DNA of 17,137 bases, from NCBI GenBank assembly GCA_046302855.1, contig JBKCHH010000045.1, forward strand, positions 1 to 17,137. Reading direction: 5' to 3'. The notes beneath the pieces are model-generated. The model searched no databases. It was not told where the DNA came from and was given only the letters and a program-made list of their open reading frames with translations. Numbering within the stretch: position 1 is the first letter of the stretch; every line of letters starts with the position of its first letter. Positions 7,770-13,755 of the stretch are shown piece by piece. This DNA is from JBKCHH01 sp046302855. Its GTDB lineage: Bacteria > Pseudomonadota > Alphaproteobacteria > Rickettsiales > UBA8987. The position numbers and the translations under genes are program-made.

Positions 7770-7788
7770 AAGCTAATCAAAGCTTTTT
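7770..7788. terminator. Weak hairpin between rpsU and mrpF
   Basis: AAGCT (7770-7774) pairs with AGCTT (7781-7785) around a six-base loop and is followed by TTT, with a TTTTT run just before it. It sits where the convergent rpsU and mrpF genes end and overlaps the mrpF stop codon. The stem is short and AT-rich, so this is only a possible bidirectional terminator. Confidence 0.3.
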
Positions 7789-8030
7789 GCTTCAAAGAAT
7801 TTTAAAAACCCAGCAATAGTAATAAAGTTAATTAGGGTATAGATAAGGGCTATATCTATATAGTTTTTGTCTTCCTTTATTAAGCCTATTAGAATAATTG
7901 CTAGAACGGTTTTTGTGCCAAAACTATTCATAGCTAGAATTCTATCCATTATCGTAGCCCCCTCTAACGCCCTAAAAATAAGTAGTATCATTGAGAAAAA
8001 AATAATTGCGGTGAGGATTTGTAGTATCAT
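7773..8030 (-). CDS. mrpF: Mrp Na+/H+ antiporter subunit F
   Basis: An 85-residue membrane protein matching MrpF/MnhF/PhaF, a small subunit of the multisubunit cation/proton antiporter. It has three hydrophobic helices (about 3-20, 40-51 and 57-76). The family motif after the first helix appears as RALEGATIMDRILAMNSFGT, corresponding to the usual RxxxGPTxxDRVxAxDxxG. Subunit F works only with the other Mrp subunits in the inner membrane. Here only mrpE is adjacent (upstream, same strand); mrpG and the large subunits are not in the window. mrpE and mrpF are normally directly adjacent, but here 191 bp carrying a palindromic repeat separate them. No clear Shine-Dalgarno precedes the start. Confidence 0.88.
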   Translation of the reverse strand: MILQILTAIIFFSMILLIFRALEGATIMDRILAMNSFGTKTVLAIILIGLIKEDKNYIDIALIYTLINFITIAGFLKFFEAKSFD

Positions 8031-8036
8031 GCCAAT

Positions 8037-8225
8037 TTATATATTTGAAATTACTGAATTAATTGCATATTCGTCATTGCGAGGAGCGAAGCGACAAAGC
8101 AATCCACAAACAAGGCAGAGCTCGAGTATCAGATATTTTTTCAAGAAAGACCTTTGTTGTGGATTGCCACGCTTAGAGCGAAGCTCTCGCTCGCAATGAC
8201 GGCTTTCCTTATTTACTATTTTCAT
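8037..8225 (-). CDS. Small bridging ORF through the repeat (doubtful gene)
   Basis: A 62-codon open frame starts at an ATG overlapping the mrpE stop (ATGA), runs through the whole palindromic repeat, and ends 6 bp before the mrpF ATG. Most of the peptide is repeat-derived, for example NKESRHCE, RGNPQQ and RFAPRNDE, which are typical of translated palindromic repeats. It resembles no functional protein I know. The second copy of the element has a one-base length difference in its A-run, so the frame is not conserved between copies. This argues against a selected protein. Its possible value is mechanical: ribosomes leaving mrpE could be carried through the repeat to mrpF. Confidence 0.25.
   Translation of the reverse strand: MKIVNKESRHCERELRSKRGNPQQRSFLKKYLILELCLVCGLLCRFAPRNDEYAINSVISNI
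8072..8214 (-). repeat. Palindromic interspersed element, copy 1
   Basis: A 143-bp element between mrpE and mrpF. Its ends are inverted copies, CGTCATTGCGAG on both strands (8072-8083 and 8190-8201), extending inward as imperfect arms of about 45 bp that share GCAATCCACAA. The arms enclose an asymmetric core of about 35-40 bp. In minus orientation it aligns throughout with the copy at 13431-13574, including the core (CTTGAAAAAA, CTCTGCCTTGTTT) and a 13-bp leader, AAATAAGGAAAGC, outside the palindrome (8202-8214). It carries no transposase. It resembles Rickettsia palindromic elements or small non-autonomous elements in architecture. Identity with a named family is not established. As RNA it would form a long hairpin. 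Confidence 0.9.
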
Positions 8226-8695
8226 AGGCTAAAAATTTTATTATCCATTGTGTTTAACCCCTCAATTGAAGCCTTTTCTAAAGAGTGGATTTGTAAATTA
8301 TTACCTTCCAAGTCTATTGCAAGGGTGCCAGGGGTTAGGATAATAGAATTGGCGAAAATCACCTGCTTGCTGTTTAAATTATTTGAAGTTTTTATAGTTG
8401 CAAAGGTGGGGGAAATTTTATCCATCCCAAACCACACAAGCCTTGCAACTCTTATTGATGATACAATAATTTCCTTTCCCAGCCACAGGCAATAAAAAAG
8501 AAATTTAGTTTTAGTAAAAATAGAGAGCTTTTCTTGATTTTCACTCGCTTCAAAAATAACTAATTTTATCGCTAAAAATACGGTGAAGATTGAGCAAAAA
8601 ATAGCAATAACAACCATATACCAATTAAATTTGCCAGATAATGCCAGCCAAAATAACAATATTACCGAAAAAAGAATTACAGAATTTTTTTTCAT
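8222..8695 (-). CDS. mrpE: Mrp Na+/H+ antiporter subunit E
   Basis: A 157-residue protein matching MrpE/MnhE, a membrane subunit of the multicomponent Na+/H+ antiporter. The N-terminal half has two or three membrane segments (about 6-20, 26-48 and 64-83, the last including WLGKEIIVSSIRVARLVW). The soluble C-terminal half carries the family motif as SIILTPGTLAIDLEGNNLQIHSL, where family members usually read S-I-T-x-T-P-G-T-L. Length is typical. It follows rlpA by 11 bp on the same strand, so rlpA, mrpE and mrpF probably form one transcript, an unusual pairing of a cell-wall gene with antiporter subunits. The stop codon overlaps an ATG (ATGA), an arrangement usually seen directly between mrpE and mrpF, but here the ATG opens the repeat-spanning small frame. 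Confidence 0.9.
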   Translation of the reverse strand: MKKNSVILFSVILLFWLALSGKFNWYMVVIAIFCSIFTVFLAIKLVIFEASENQEKLSIFTKTKFLFYCLWLGKEIIVSSIRVARLVWFGMDKISPTFATIKTSNNLNSKQVIFANSIILTPGTLAIDLEGNNLQIHSLEKASIEGLNTMDNKIFSL

Positions 8696-8706
8696 TTATT
8701 TAATAA

Positions 8707-9627
8707 TTACTTACTAATTATAGGGTCTTTAAAGCCAAGTCTAATAAAGTTATCCAGCACTTCCTTTTCATTTTCTTGATAAAATGGCCCCGCCCTTAAA
8801 CGATACAGAACCAGCTTATCATTAATTTTGGTGGTCACTTCAAAATTACAAAAACCGTGGAACTTTTTTACTATGCCACTTACACTATCTAAATCTTTAA
8901 ACACGCCTAGCTGAACAAAAAAGCGATTTTTTTCTTCAAGATTCGGTGAAAAAAACCTATCCTCATCATTTAAATCGCCAAATAAATTATTAGATGTGGC
9001 TTGTGGAGATGAAACCTTGCCTATTTCTACAGCTTTATCCTCAGTTTTCTCTACCTTTTTTTCTGGCTTTGCCTCTGCAGGTTTGGTTTTTTCTATATTG
9101 TTTAGGCTAGCAAACTTATCCTTATACTTTTGATGGCTTGGGTGAAGGAGCATTTTTGTGGTTTCTTTTTCATCAAATTCAATCTTTACTTGTGATAAGC
9201 CAAACTCATCAATACCCAGTATTTTTCCTGCCGACTCAGTCAATATAATAGATTTTCCTTCTGAAAAAGGCCCCCTATCATTTATGCGAACAAAAGCGGT
9301 TTTGTTATTTTCTAAATTTGTTATCTTAACTATTGCAGGAAGGGGCAGAGTCTTATGCCCGCCCGCAATGGCAGCCGAAGAAAATTTCTCACCATTAGCG
9401 GTAAAAGCTGGGATATTAGAGCCATCATAAATAGTTGCCAAGCCTGTTTCGGTATAGTTATTATCAATTTTGGGAACATAATTGGTTTTGCCAACCTTAT
9501 AAGCCTCCCCCACCTTGTATTGCCCTGAAAAAACCGTATTGTTGTTGTATAGCGAGGCAGGTGAATTTTCTGCCGCTATTACTTTCAAGGGCAGAAGCAA
9601 AACAAGAATAAGAAGTATTTTTTTCAT
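8707..9627 (-). CDS. rlpA: RlpA-type lytic transglycosylase with SPOR domain
   Basis: A 306-residue exported protein. The signal peptide (KKILLILVLLLPLKVIA, cleavage near residue 18-20) lacks a lipobox, so the product is probably soluble in the periplasm, whereas many RlpA proteins are lipoproteins. The double-psi beta-barrel RlpA domain spans about 60-152. Its catalytic candidates E80 (TANGE), H91 (GGHKTLP) and D117 (INDRGPF) have the same spacing as E120, H131 and D157 of Pseudomonas RlpA. A Lys/Glu/Pro-rich linker (about 155-230) leads to a C-terminal SPOR domain (about 235-306, FFVQLGVFKD ... LYRLRAGPF) that binds denuded glycan strands at septa. The expected role is cleavage of stem-less peptidoglycan during division. 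It is first in an apparent operon with mrpE and mrpF, and divergent from fixH. Confidence 0.93.
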   Translation of the reverse strand: MKKILLILVLLLPLKVIAAENSPASLYNNNTVFSGQYKVGEAYKVGKTNYVPKIDNNYTETGLATIYDGSNIPAFTANGEKFSSAAIAGGHKTLPLPAIVKITNLENNKTAFVRINDRGPFSEGKSIILTESAGKILGIDEFGLSQVKIEFDEKETTKMLLHPSHQKYKDKFASLNNIEKTKPAEAKPEKKVEKTEDKAVEIGKVSSPQATSNNLFGDLNDEDRFFSPNLEEKNRFFVQLGVFKDLDSVSGIVKKFHGFCNFEVTTKINDKLVLYRLRAGPFYQENEKEVLDNFIRLGFKDPIISK

Positions 9628-9682
9628 ATTAACTAGATTAATTATTAAAATGCGTTATTTTCAATATAATTTTTTTGATAAT

Positions 9683-10150
9683 ATGCACAGTAAAAAATCT
9701 ATAGATAAGTTTATACCTTATTTTTTTATTATATTTTTTGTTTTGATTTTTATCAAATCAATTCACACGGTTATTTTAGCCAATAGAAGTTTTTCTGGGC
9801 TAGTAAACAGCAACGCTTATGAGGCTGGGCTTTCTTACAACAAGGCAATTGATGAAAGTGATAGAATAAAAAACCTTGGATTTGTTAGCGAAGTTTTTTT
9901 CAAAAATAATCAGCTAGAATTTGTTTTAAAGCAAAAGGGCAATATTATAAAAGATGCTAGCGTTATTGCCGTTGTTGAAAACCATGGCAAATACATTAAT
10001 TCTTTTACTGAAAACTTACCCTTTAAAGATGATAAATATGTGGCAAAAATCTCCGTTCCGCAATTTGGTAGGTGGCAGGTTAGAATTTTGGCAAAAACCA
10101 AAGACGGGGTTGAAATAAGGGATAAAAAAGATTTTATTATCAAGGAGTAG
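9683..10150 (+). CDS. fixH: FixH-family cbb3 oxidase accessory protein
   Basis: A 155-residue membrane-anchored protein of the FixH family, linked to assembly or copper supply of cbb3-type cytochrome oxidase. It has one N-terminal membrane helix (about 10-33), then the FixH hallmark SGLVNSNAYEAGLSYNKAID, then a periplasmic beta-sandwich ending with FGRWQVRILAKTKDGVEI. I chose the ATG at 9683, which places a short basic segment before the helix as in other FixH proteins. An in-frame ATG at 9650 would add 11 residues; neither has a good Shine-Dalgarno. No ccoNOPQ or fixGIS genes are adjacent, so the oxidase and its other assembly factors must be elsewhere if present. It lies 4 bp before glyQ, whose ribosome binding site overlaps the fixH end. 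Confidence 0.87.
   Translation: MHSKKSIDKFIPYFFIIFFVLIFIKSIHTVILANRSFSGLVNSNAYEAGLSYNKAIDESDRIKNLGFVSEVFFKNNQLEFVLKQKGNIIKDASVIAVVENHGKYINSFTENLPFKDDKYVAKISVPQFGRWQVRILAKTKDGVEIRDKKDFIIKE
10142..10147 (+). promoter_or_regulatory. Strong Shine-Dalgarno for glyQ
   Basis: AAGGAG lies 7 bases before the glyQ ATG and overlaps the last codons of fixH. It is the clearest ribosome binding site in the window, where most starts lack one, and it fixes the glyQ start. Confidence 0.7.
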
Positions 10151-10154
10151 TATT

Positions 10155-11015
10155 ATGAGCCTATCTTTTACTGAAATTATTAAAACCTTAGAAAGCTTTT
10201 GGGAAGAGCAGGGTTGCCTTATAATAGAGCCACTTGATATGGAAATAGGGGCTGGCACTTCGCACCCTGCTACCTTAATTAAGGCCCTTGGTAAAAAGCC
10301 TTGGAGTGTTGCCTATCCGCAAAGTTGTAGAAGGCCAAAGGATGGCAGATATGGCGAAAATCCAAACCGCTTGCAACAATATTATCAGTTTCAAGTAATC
10401 ATCAAACCTTCACCCAGCAATATTCAAGAACTCTACCTACAAAGTTTAGAAAAGGTGGGGATTGATACTAAAAAAAATGATATTCGTTTTGTGGAAGATG
10501 ATTGGGAAAATCCAACCCTAGGGGCTTCAGGTCTTGGGTGGGAGGTATGGTGCAATGGTATGGAAATTACCCAGTTTACCTATTTTCAACAGGTGGGTGG
10601 TATAGAGCTAGAGGTGGTTTCAGCCGAAATTACCTATGGGCTGGAAAGAATTGCTATGTATATTCAAAATATAGAGAGTGTTTATGATATTAAATTTTCA
10701 AAAAATAACCCTGCCACTTATGGCGATATTTTTAAAGAAAATGAAAAACAGCAATCTGCCTATAATCTTGAATATGCCAACAGTGAAAATCTGCTAAGGC
10801 ATTTTGCCGATTATGAAAGCGAGGCAAAATTTATGCTAGAAAAGCAACTATATATTCCAGCTTATGAACTATGCCTTAAGGCAAACCACGCCTTTAACCT
10901 GCTAGATGCAAGGGGGGTAATTTCAGTTACTGAAAGGGCTTCTTACATTCTTAGAATCCGTGAAATTGTAAAGCAGTGTTGTGAGTTGTATTTAAGGCTT
11001 GAAACGAGTTTATAA
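10155..11015 (+). CDS. glyQ: Glycyl-tRNA synthetase alpha subunit
   Basis: The catalytic alpha subunit (286 residues; the E. coli protein is about 303) of the bacterial heterotetrameric glycyl-tRNA synthetase, a class II enzyme that activates glycine and charges tRNA-Gly together with the beta subunit GlyS. Highly conserved segments are visible: EPLDMEIGAGTSHPAT (25-40), AYPQSCRRPKDGRYGENPNR, YYQFQVIIKPSP, EDDWENPTLGASGLGWEVW, CNGMEITQFTYFQQVGG and ITYGLERIAMYI. It follows fixH by 4 bp with a strong Shine-Dalgarno. glyS, often the next gene, is not here. Instead glyQ ends in a convergent overlap of about six bases with the glycerol-1-phosphate dehydrogenase-like gene. GlyS is therefore predicted elsewhere in the genome. 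Confidence 0.97.
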   Translation: MSLSFTEIIKTLESFWEEQGCLIIEPLDMEIGAGTSHPATLIKALGKKPWSVAYPQSCRRPKDGRYGENPNRLQQYYQFQVIIKPSPSNIQELYLQSLEKVGIDTKKNDIRFVEDDWENPTLGASGLGWEVWCNGMEITQFTYFQQVGGIELEVVSAEITYGLERIAMYIQNIESVYDIKFSKNNPATYGDIFKENEKQQSAYNLEYANSENLLRHFADYESEAKFMLEKQLYIPAYELCLKANHAFNLLDARGVISVTERASYILRIREIVKQCCELYLRLETSL

Positions 11016-12164
11016 ATTCAAAAAAGTAAACCTATCCCTAGAGGCAGGGGTGGCTTTTATTGCTTCCTTCAGCTGATTTTGCGAGATTTCATTTAAGTTA
11101 TAATCAATTTTTAGATTATCAAAAATTTTAGTTAGCTTTTTTATGCCTAAATAATCTTTTAGAATTTCTTGTCTCGCACTGGTTTGTGGAATTAGCTTTT
11201 CTTGAATATGGGCTGTAATCATTAGGCATTTAGCAATAATTTCCCCATGCAGAAGGTTTTTGAATTCCTTTGGGTAGGTTTCTTCTAGTAAGTGGGCTAG
11301 CATATGTTCGCTTTGTGAGGCTGGGTAAGAACCGCGACTAAGGGTCATACCCAATCCTGAAAGTAAAATAAACTGGGTAGTTAGAAGAATAGCTTTTTGT
11401 GAAAGGGTGGGGCTTTTTAGCAACAGCTCTACTAATTTATCCTCAATTTCTTTGGTGAGCAAAAAAGGCGTTTCATCATAAAAGGTGTTTTTTATTGCCT
11501 TAGATAAAAGCCAATCTGCCCGGGCGAAACTTCTTACCAAACAATCAGCAATGCCAGCCTTAATAAAGCGAGGGTTAGCTTTGGCTAGAACCGTTAAATC
11601 ACAAAAAAGCATTAGGGGTAATTTTGCCCCCACTGATTTTTTCTTACCATCAAAAATAATCGAGGCAGCAGAAGATAAATAACCATTCATCGATAGGGCT
11701 GTTGCAAAAAAGAGATAGTTTTTTTCTAAATTATAGCTGGCTAGTTTGCAAATATCGTTAATTGTGCCACTGCCAATGCCTAAAATTATATCTACCTTTT
11801 TTGCTAGTTTTTCTACCTCAAAAACTGTTTCAATATTTGGTTTTACTGCATCTGCTTGGCTAAAAAATAGTGATAAATTACAATATGAAAGGTTGAAATT
11901 TGGGCTTAGTAAATTAATTATTTTTTCGCCTATAAAGGCTTGGCTATTTTTATCAAACACCAGCAAAATAGTGGTTGGATGCAGGTGCTTTTGGATAGTT
12001 TTATTTAGGTTTTTTAAGATATCATCCTCTATAAACACCTTAGTATTTTCAGTCTTTTGTGCGAAATTGCTTGACCCTATGTTTACTAAACTTAGAAATG
12101 TATTTGATGGATCATTGGATAAATTTTTATTTTTGTTAACTATTTGTTTAACAATTTGTTCCAT
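11010..12164 (-). CDS. Glycerol-1-phosphate dehydrogenase-like protein
   Basis: A 384-residue member of the iron-containing alcohol dehydrogenase/dehydroquinate synthase superfamily, closest to the sn-glycerol-1-phosphate dehydrogenase (EgsA/AraM) branch. Evidence includes the nucleotide-binding IILGIGSGTINDICKLAS (127-143), ATALSMNGYLSSAAS (155-168), the metal ligands D207 (GIADCLVRSFARADW), H287 (QSEHMLAHLLE) and H306 (LLHGEIIAK), and the KLPLMLFCDL strand. The family reduces dihydroxyacetone phosphate to sn-glycerol-1-phosphate, the stereoisomer used in archaeal lipids and in AraM/PcrB-type bacterial lipids. Substrate cannot be proved from sequence. The first 45 or so residues are polar and less typical. 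Its start is 27 bp from that of the divergent mltB gene. The 3' end overlaps glyQ by a few bases. Confidence 0.8.
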   Translation of the reverse strand: MEQIVKQIVNKNKNLSNDPSNTFLSLVNIGSSNFAQKTENTKVFIEDDILKNLNKTIQKHLHPTTILLVFDKNSQAFIGEKIINLLSPNFNLSYCNLSLFFSQADAVKPNIETVFEVEKLAKKVDIILGIGSGTINDICKLASYNLEKNYLFFATALSMNGYLSSAASIIFDGKKKSVGAKLPLMLFCDLTVLAKANPRFIKAGIADCLVRSFARADWLLSKAIKNTFYDETPFLLTKEIEDKLVELLLKSPTLSQKAILLTTQFILLSGLGMTLSRGSYPASQSEHMLAHLLEETYPKEFKNLLHGEIIAKCLMITAHIQEKLIPQTSARQEILKDYLGIKKLTKIFDNLKIDYNLNEISQNQLKEAIKATPASRDRFTFLNL

Positions 12165-12191
12165 AGGTTGCAGGTAATTAACCTTTTATAT

Positions 12192-13436
12192 ATGAAAAAA
12201 ACTATAAAAACTCTAACTTTATTTTTACTTTTATTTGGCTCTTTCAATGTTTTCGCCAGCAATGGTTTTGAAGACTATAACCTAGCCCTGCTTGATGATG
12301 GCAAGTTTGTCCCCTTCGCTCAAGTTGCATTAGCAACTGAGAAAAAACCAGAAATTAAAAAAACTGAACAAAAACCTACAGAAATTTCTAAAGAAGAAAA
12401 AAAGCTAGAAGAAGATGCACAAAAAAAGTTTGATGAGTGGAAAAATCTATTTATCAAAAAGGCCTTAACGCAAGGCATTACTAAAGAAACTATCGATAAG
12501 GTATTTGCCAGAATCTATTATTCGCCAAAAATTATTAGTCATGATAAAAACCAGCCAGAGGTGAAATTTACCTTTGATAAGTATAAAAACCGTATGATTA
12601 ATGATTATCGCATCAATCAAGGCTTAATCTATTATAATAAAAATAGGGCATTAATAGATAAAATTGCCGGTGAATATCGTGTTCAAGCAAGGTTTATAGT
12701 TGCCCTTTGGGGTTTGGAGACCTCTTATGGCTACAATATTGGTAATCACTTTGTGCCAAAAGTGTTGGCAACCCTTGCCTTTGAGGGTAGAAGGAGAGAT
12801 TATTTTGAATCGGAACTTATTACCGCCCTTAAAATTATTCAAAATGGTATGATAGATATTGAGCAATTTAATGGCTCTTGGGCGGGTGCCTTTGGTCAAT
12901 CGCAATTTATGCCAAATACCTACTTTGCATATGCTAAAGATTACAATAAGGATGGCAAGGTTGATTTATACAATACCCCAGAAGATATTTTTGCTTCCAT
13001 TGCCAATTACCTTCGCTTTTTAGGGTGGGATAATGAATCCACTTGGGGTAGAAAGGTTCGCCTGCCAGATAATTTCGATTTAAAGGCTAACAATAAACAA
13101 ATTAAGGCAATTACTGAATGGCGTGCTATGGGCGTGTTAAAGGATGATGGCAAAAAGTTGCCCCGCACTATTCAAGCAGCCCGCATGATTATTTTTGATG
13201 AGGATAAAAACAACGCCTTCATCACCTATGATAACTTTAAACTAACTAAAAGGTGGAACAATTCTGATAGTTTTGCCACCGTGGTTGGCTTACTTTCTGA
13301 TGCTATAGAAAATAAAGATAAGGAAGAACAAAAGCAAAAGAAAGAGCAAGCAAAGCTAGAGGCTGAAAAGAAGAAGGCTGAAGCCAAAATTGCTAGTGAG
13401 AAGGCTAAAGAATCTTCTAAAAACCCAGCCAAATAA
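12192..13436 (+). CDS. mltB: MltB-type lytic murein transglycosylase
   Basis: A 414-residue exported lytic transglycosylase of the MltB/SLT_2 family that cleaves the MurNAc-GlcNAc bond to a 1,6-anhydro product. The signal peptide KTIKTLTLFLLLFGSFNVFA (cleavage after A22) has no lipobox. A charged region (about 50-80) precedes the catalytic domain. The catalytic glutamate is E176 in ALWGLETSYG. Other motifs are VLATLAFEGRRRDYFESEL, SWAGAFGQSQFMPNTYFAYA (229-248), DYNKDGKVDLYNTPEDIFASIANYL and LGW. The C-terminus (about 372-414) is a Lys/Glu/Ala/Gln-rich, probably helical tail where many alphaproteobacterial relatives have a peptidoglycan-binding domain. I chose the ATG at 12192 because it gives a clean signal peptide; the longer frame from 12144 would put 16 residues in front of it. 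The stop codon lies within the homologous segment of repeat copy 2. Confidence 0.92.
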   Translation: MKKTIKTLTLFLLLFGSFNVFASNGFEDYNLALLDDGKFVPFAQVALATEKKPEIKKTEQKPTEISKEEKKLEEDAQKKFDEWKNLFIKKALTQGITKETIDKVFARIYYSPKIISHDKNQPEVKFTFDKYKNRMINDYRINQGLIYYNKNRALIDKIAGEYRVQARFIVALWGLETSYGYNIGNHFVPKVLATLAFEGRRRDYFESELITALKIIQNGMIDIEQFNGSWAGAFGQSQFMPNTYFAYAKDYNKDGKVDLYNTPEDIFASIANYLRFLGWDNESTWGRKVRLPDNFDLKANNKQIKAITEWRAMGVLKDDGKKLPRTIQAARMIIFDEDKNNAFITYDNFKLTKRWNNSDSFATVVGLLSDAIENKDKEEQKQKKEQAKLEAEKKKAEAKIASEKAKESSKNPAK

Positions 13437-13574
13437 GGAAAGCCGTCATTGCGAGGAGAGCAAAGCTCGACGCGGCAATCCACAACAATGGCTTGTCTTG
13501 AAAAAAATACCTGAAACCCAAGTTCTGCCTTGTTTATGGATCGCTTTGTCGGGCTTTGCCCTCCTCGCAATGAC
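13431..13574 (+). repeat. Palindromic interspersed element, copy 2
   Basis: A 144-bp element immediately at the 3' end of mltB. It aligns with the reverse complement of 8072-8214 from AAATAAGGAAAGC (13431-13443) through the terminal palindrome arms. The left arm starts CGTCATTGCGAGGAG (13444) and the right arm ends CTCCTCGCAATGAC (13574). The arms pair over about 45 bp with few mismatches, enclosing a core with CTTGAAAAAAA and TTCTGCCTTGTTT. The A-run in the core is one base longer than in copy 1. The mltB stop codon TAA falls inside the shared leader. It lies about 100 bp before tRNA-Thr. It has no coding capacity for mobility. Confidence 0.9.
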
Positions 13575-13671
13575 TTTGCACAATTTCTAACAAAATCTTT
13601 CAAGTTTTTGATGACTTATTCAACAAGTTGATTTATGTGCAATGCTCTTAGCTTAAACTTTAACTATTTTA
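13575..13671. other. Intergenic region upstream of tRNA-Thr
   Basis: About 97 bp of AT-rich sequence between the repeat and the tRNA gene. It must contain the tRNA promoter unless transcription enters from mltB. TTGATT at 13628-13633 could be a -35, but there is no well-spaced -10, so no promoter is assigned. Confidence 0.4.
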
Positions 13672-13746
13672 GCCGTTATAGCTCAGAGGTAGAGCACCAC
13701 CTTGGTAAGGTGGTGGCCGAGGGTTCGATTCCCTCTAACGGCACCA
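13672..13746 (+). tRNA. tRNA-Thr (anticodon GGT)
   Basis: A complete cloverleaf can be drawn. The acceptor stem is GCCGTTA/TAACGGC (13672-13678 and 13736-13742). The D-stem is GCTC/GAGC. The anticodon stem CCACC/GGTGG (13697-13701 and 13709-13713) has the loop TTGGTAA carrying the anticodon GGT at 13704-13706. The T-stem GAGGG/CCCTC has the loop TTCGATT. Discriminator A13743 is followed by an encoded CCA (13744-13746). The anticodon reads ACC and ACT threonine codons. Confidence 0.97.
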
Positions 13747-13755
13747 GTTTTGGGT

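Noticed and set aside
8072..8201. CRISPR array or IS element as explanation for the repeats
   Set aside because: There are only two distant inverted copies, with no regular spacers, no cas genes and no transposase.
9515..9682. N-terminal extension of fixH back to 9515
   Set aside because: It overlaps the start of rlpA on the opposite strand and precedes the natural membrane anchor; starts at 9650 or 9683 are more reasonable.
13390..13590. Open frame running out of mltB through repeat copy 2
   Set aside because: It is in another frame from mltB, made of repeat-derived sequence, and is not frame-conserved with copy 1.
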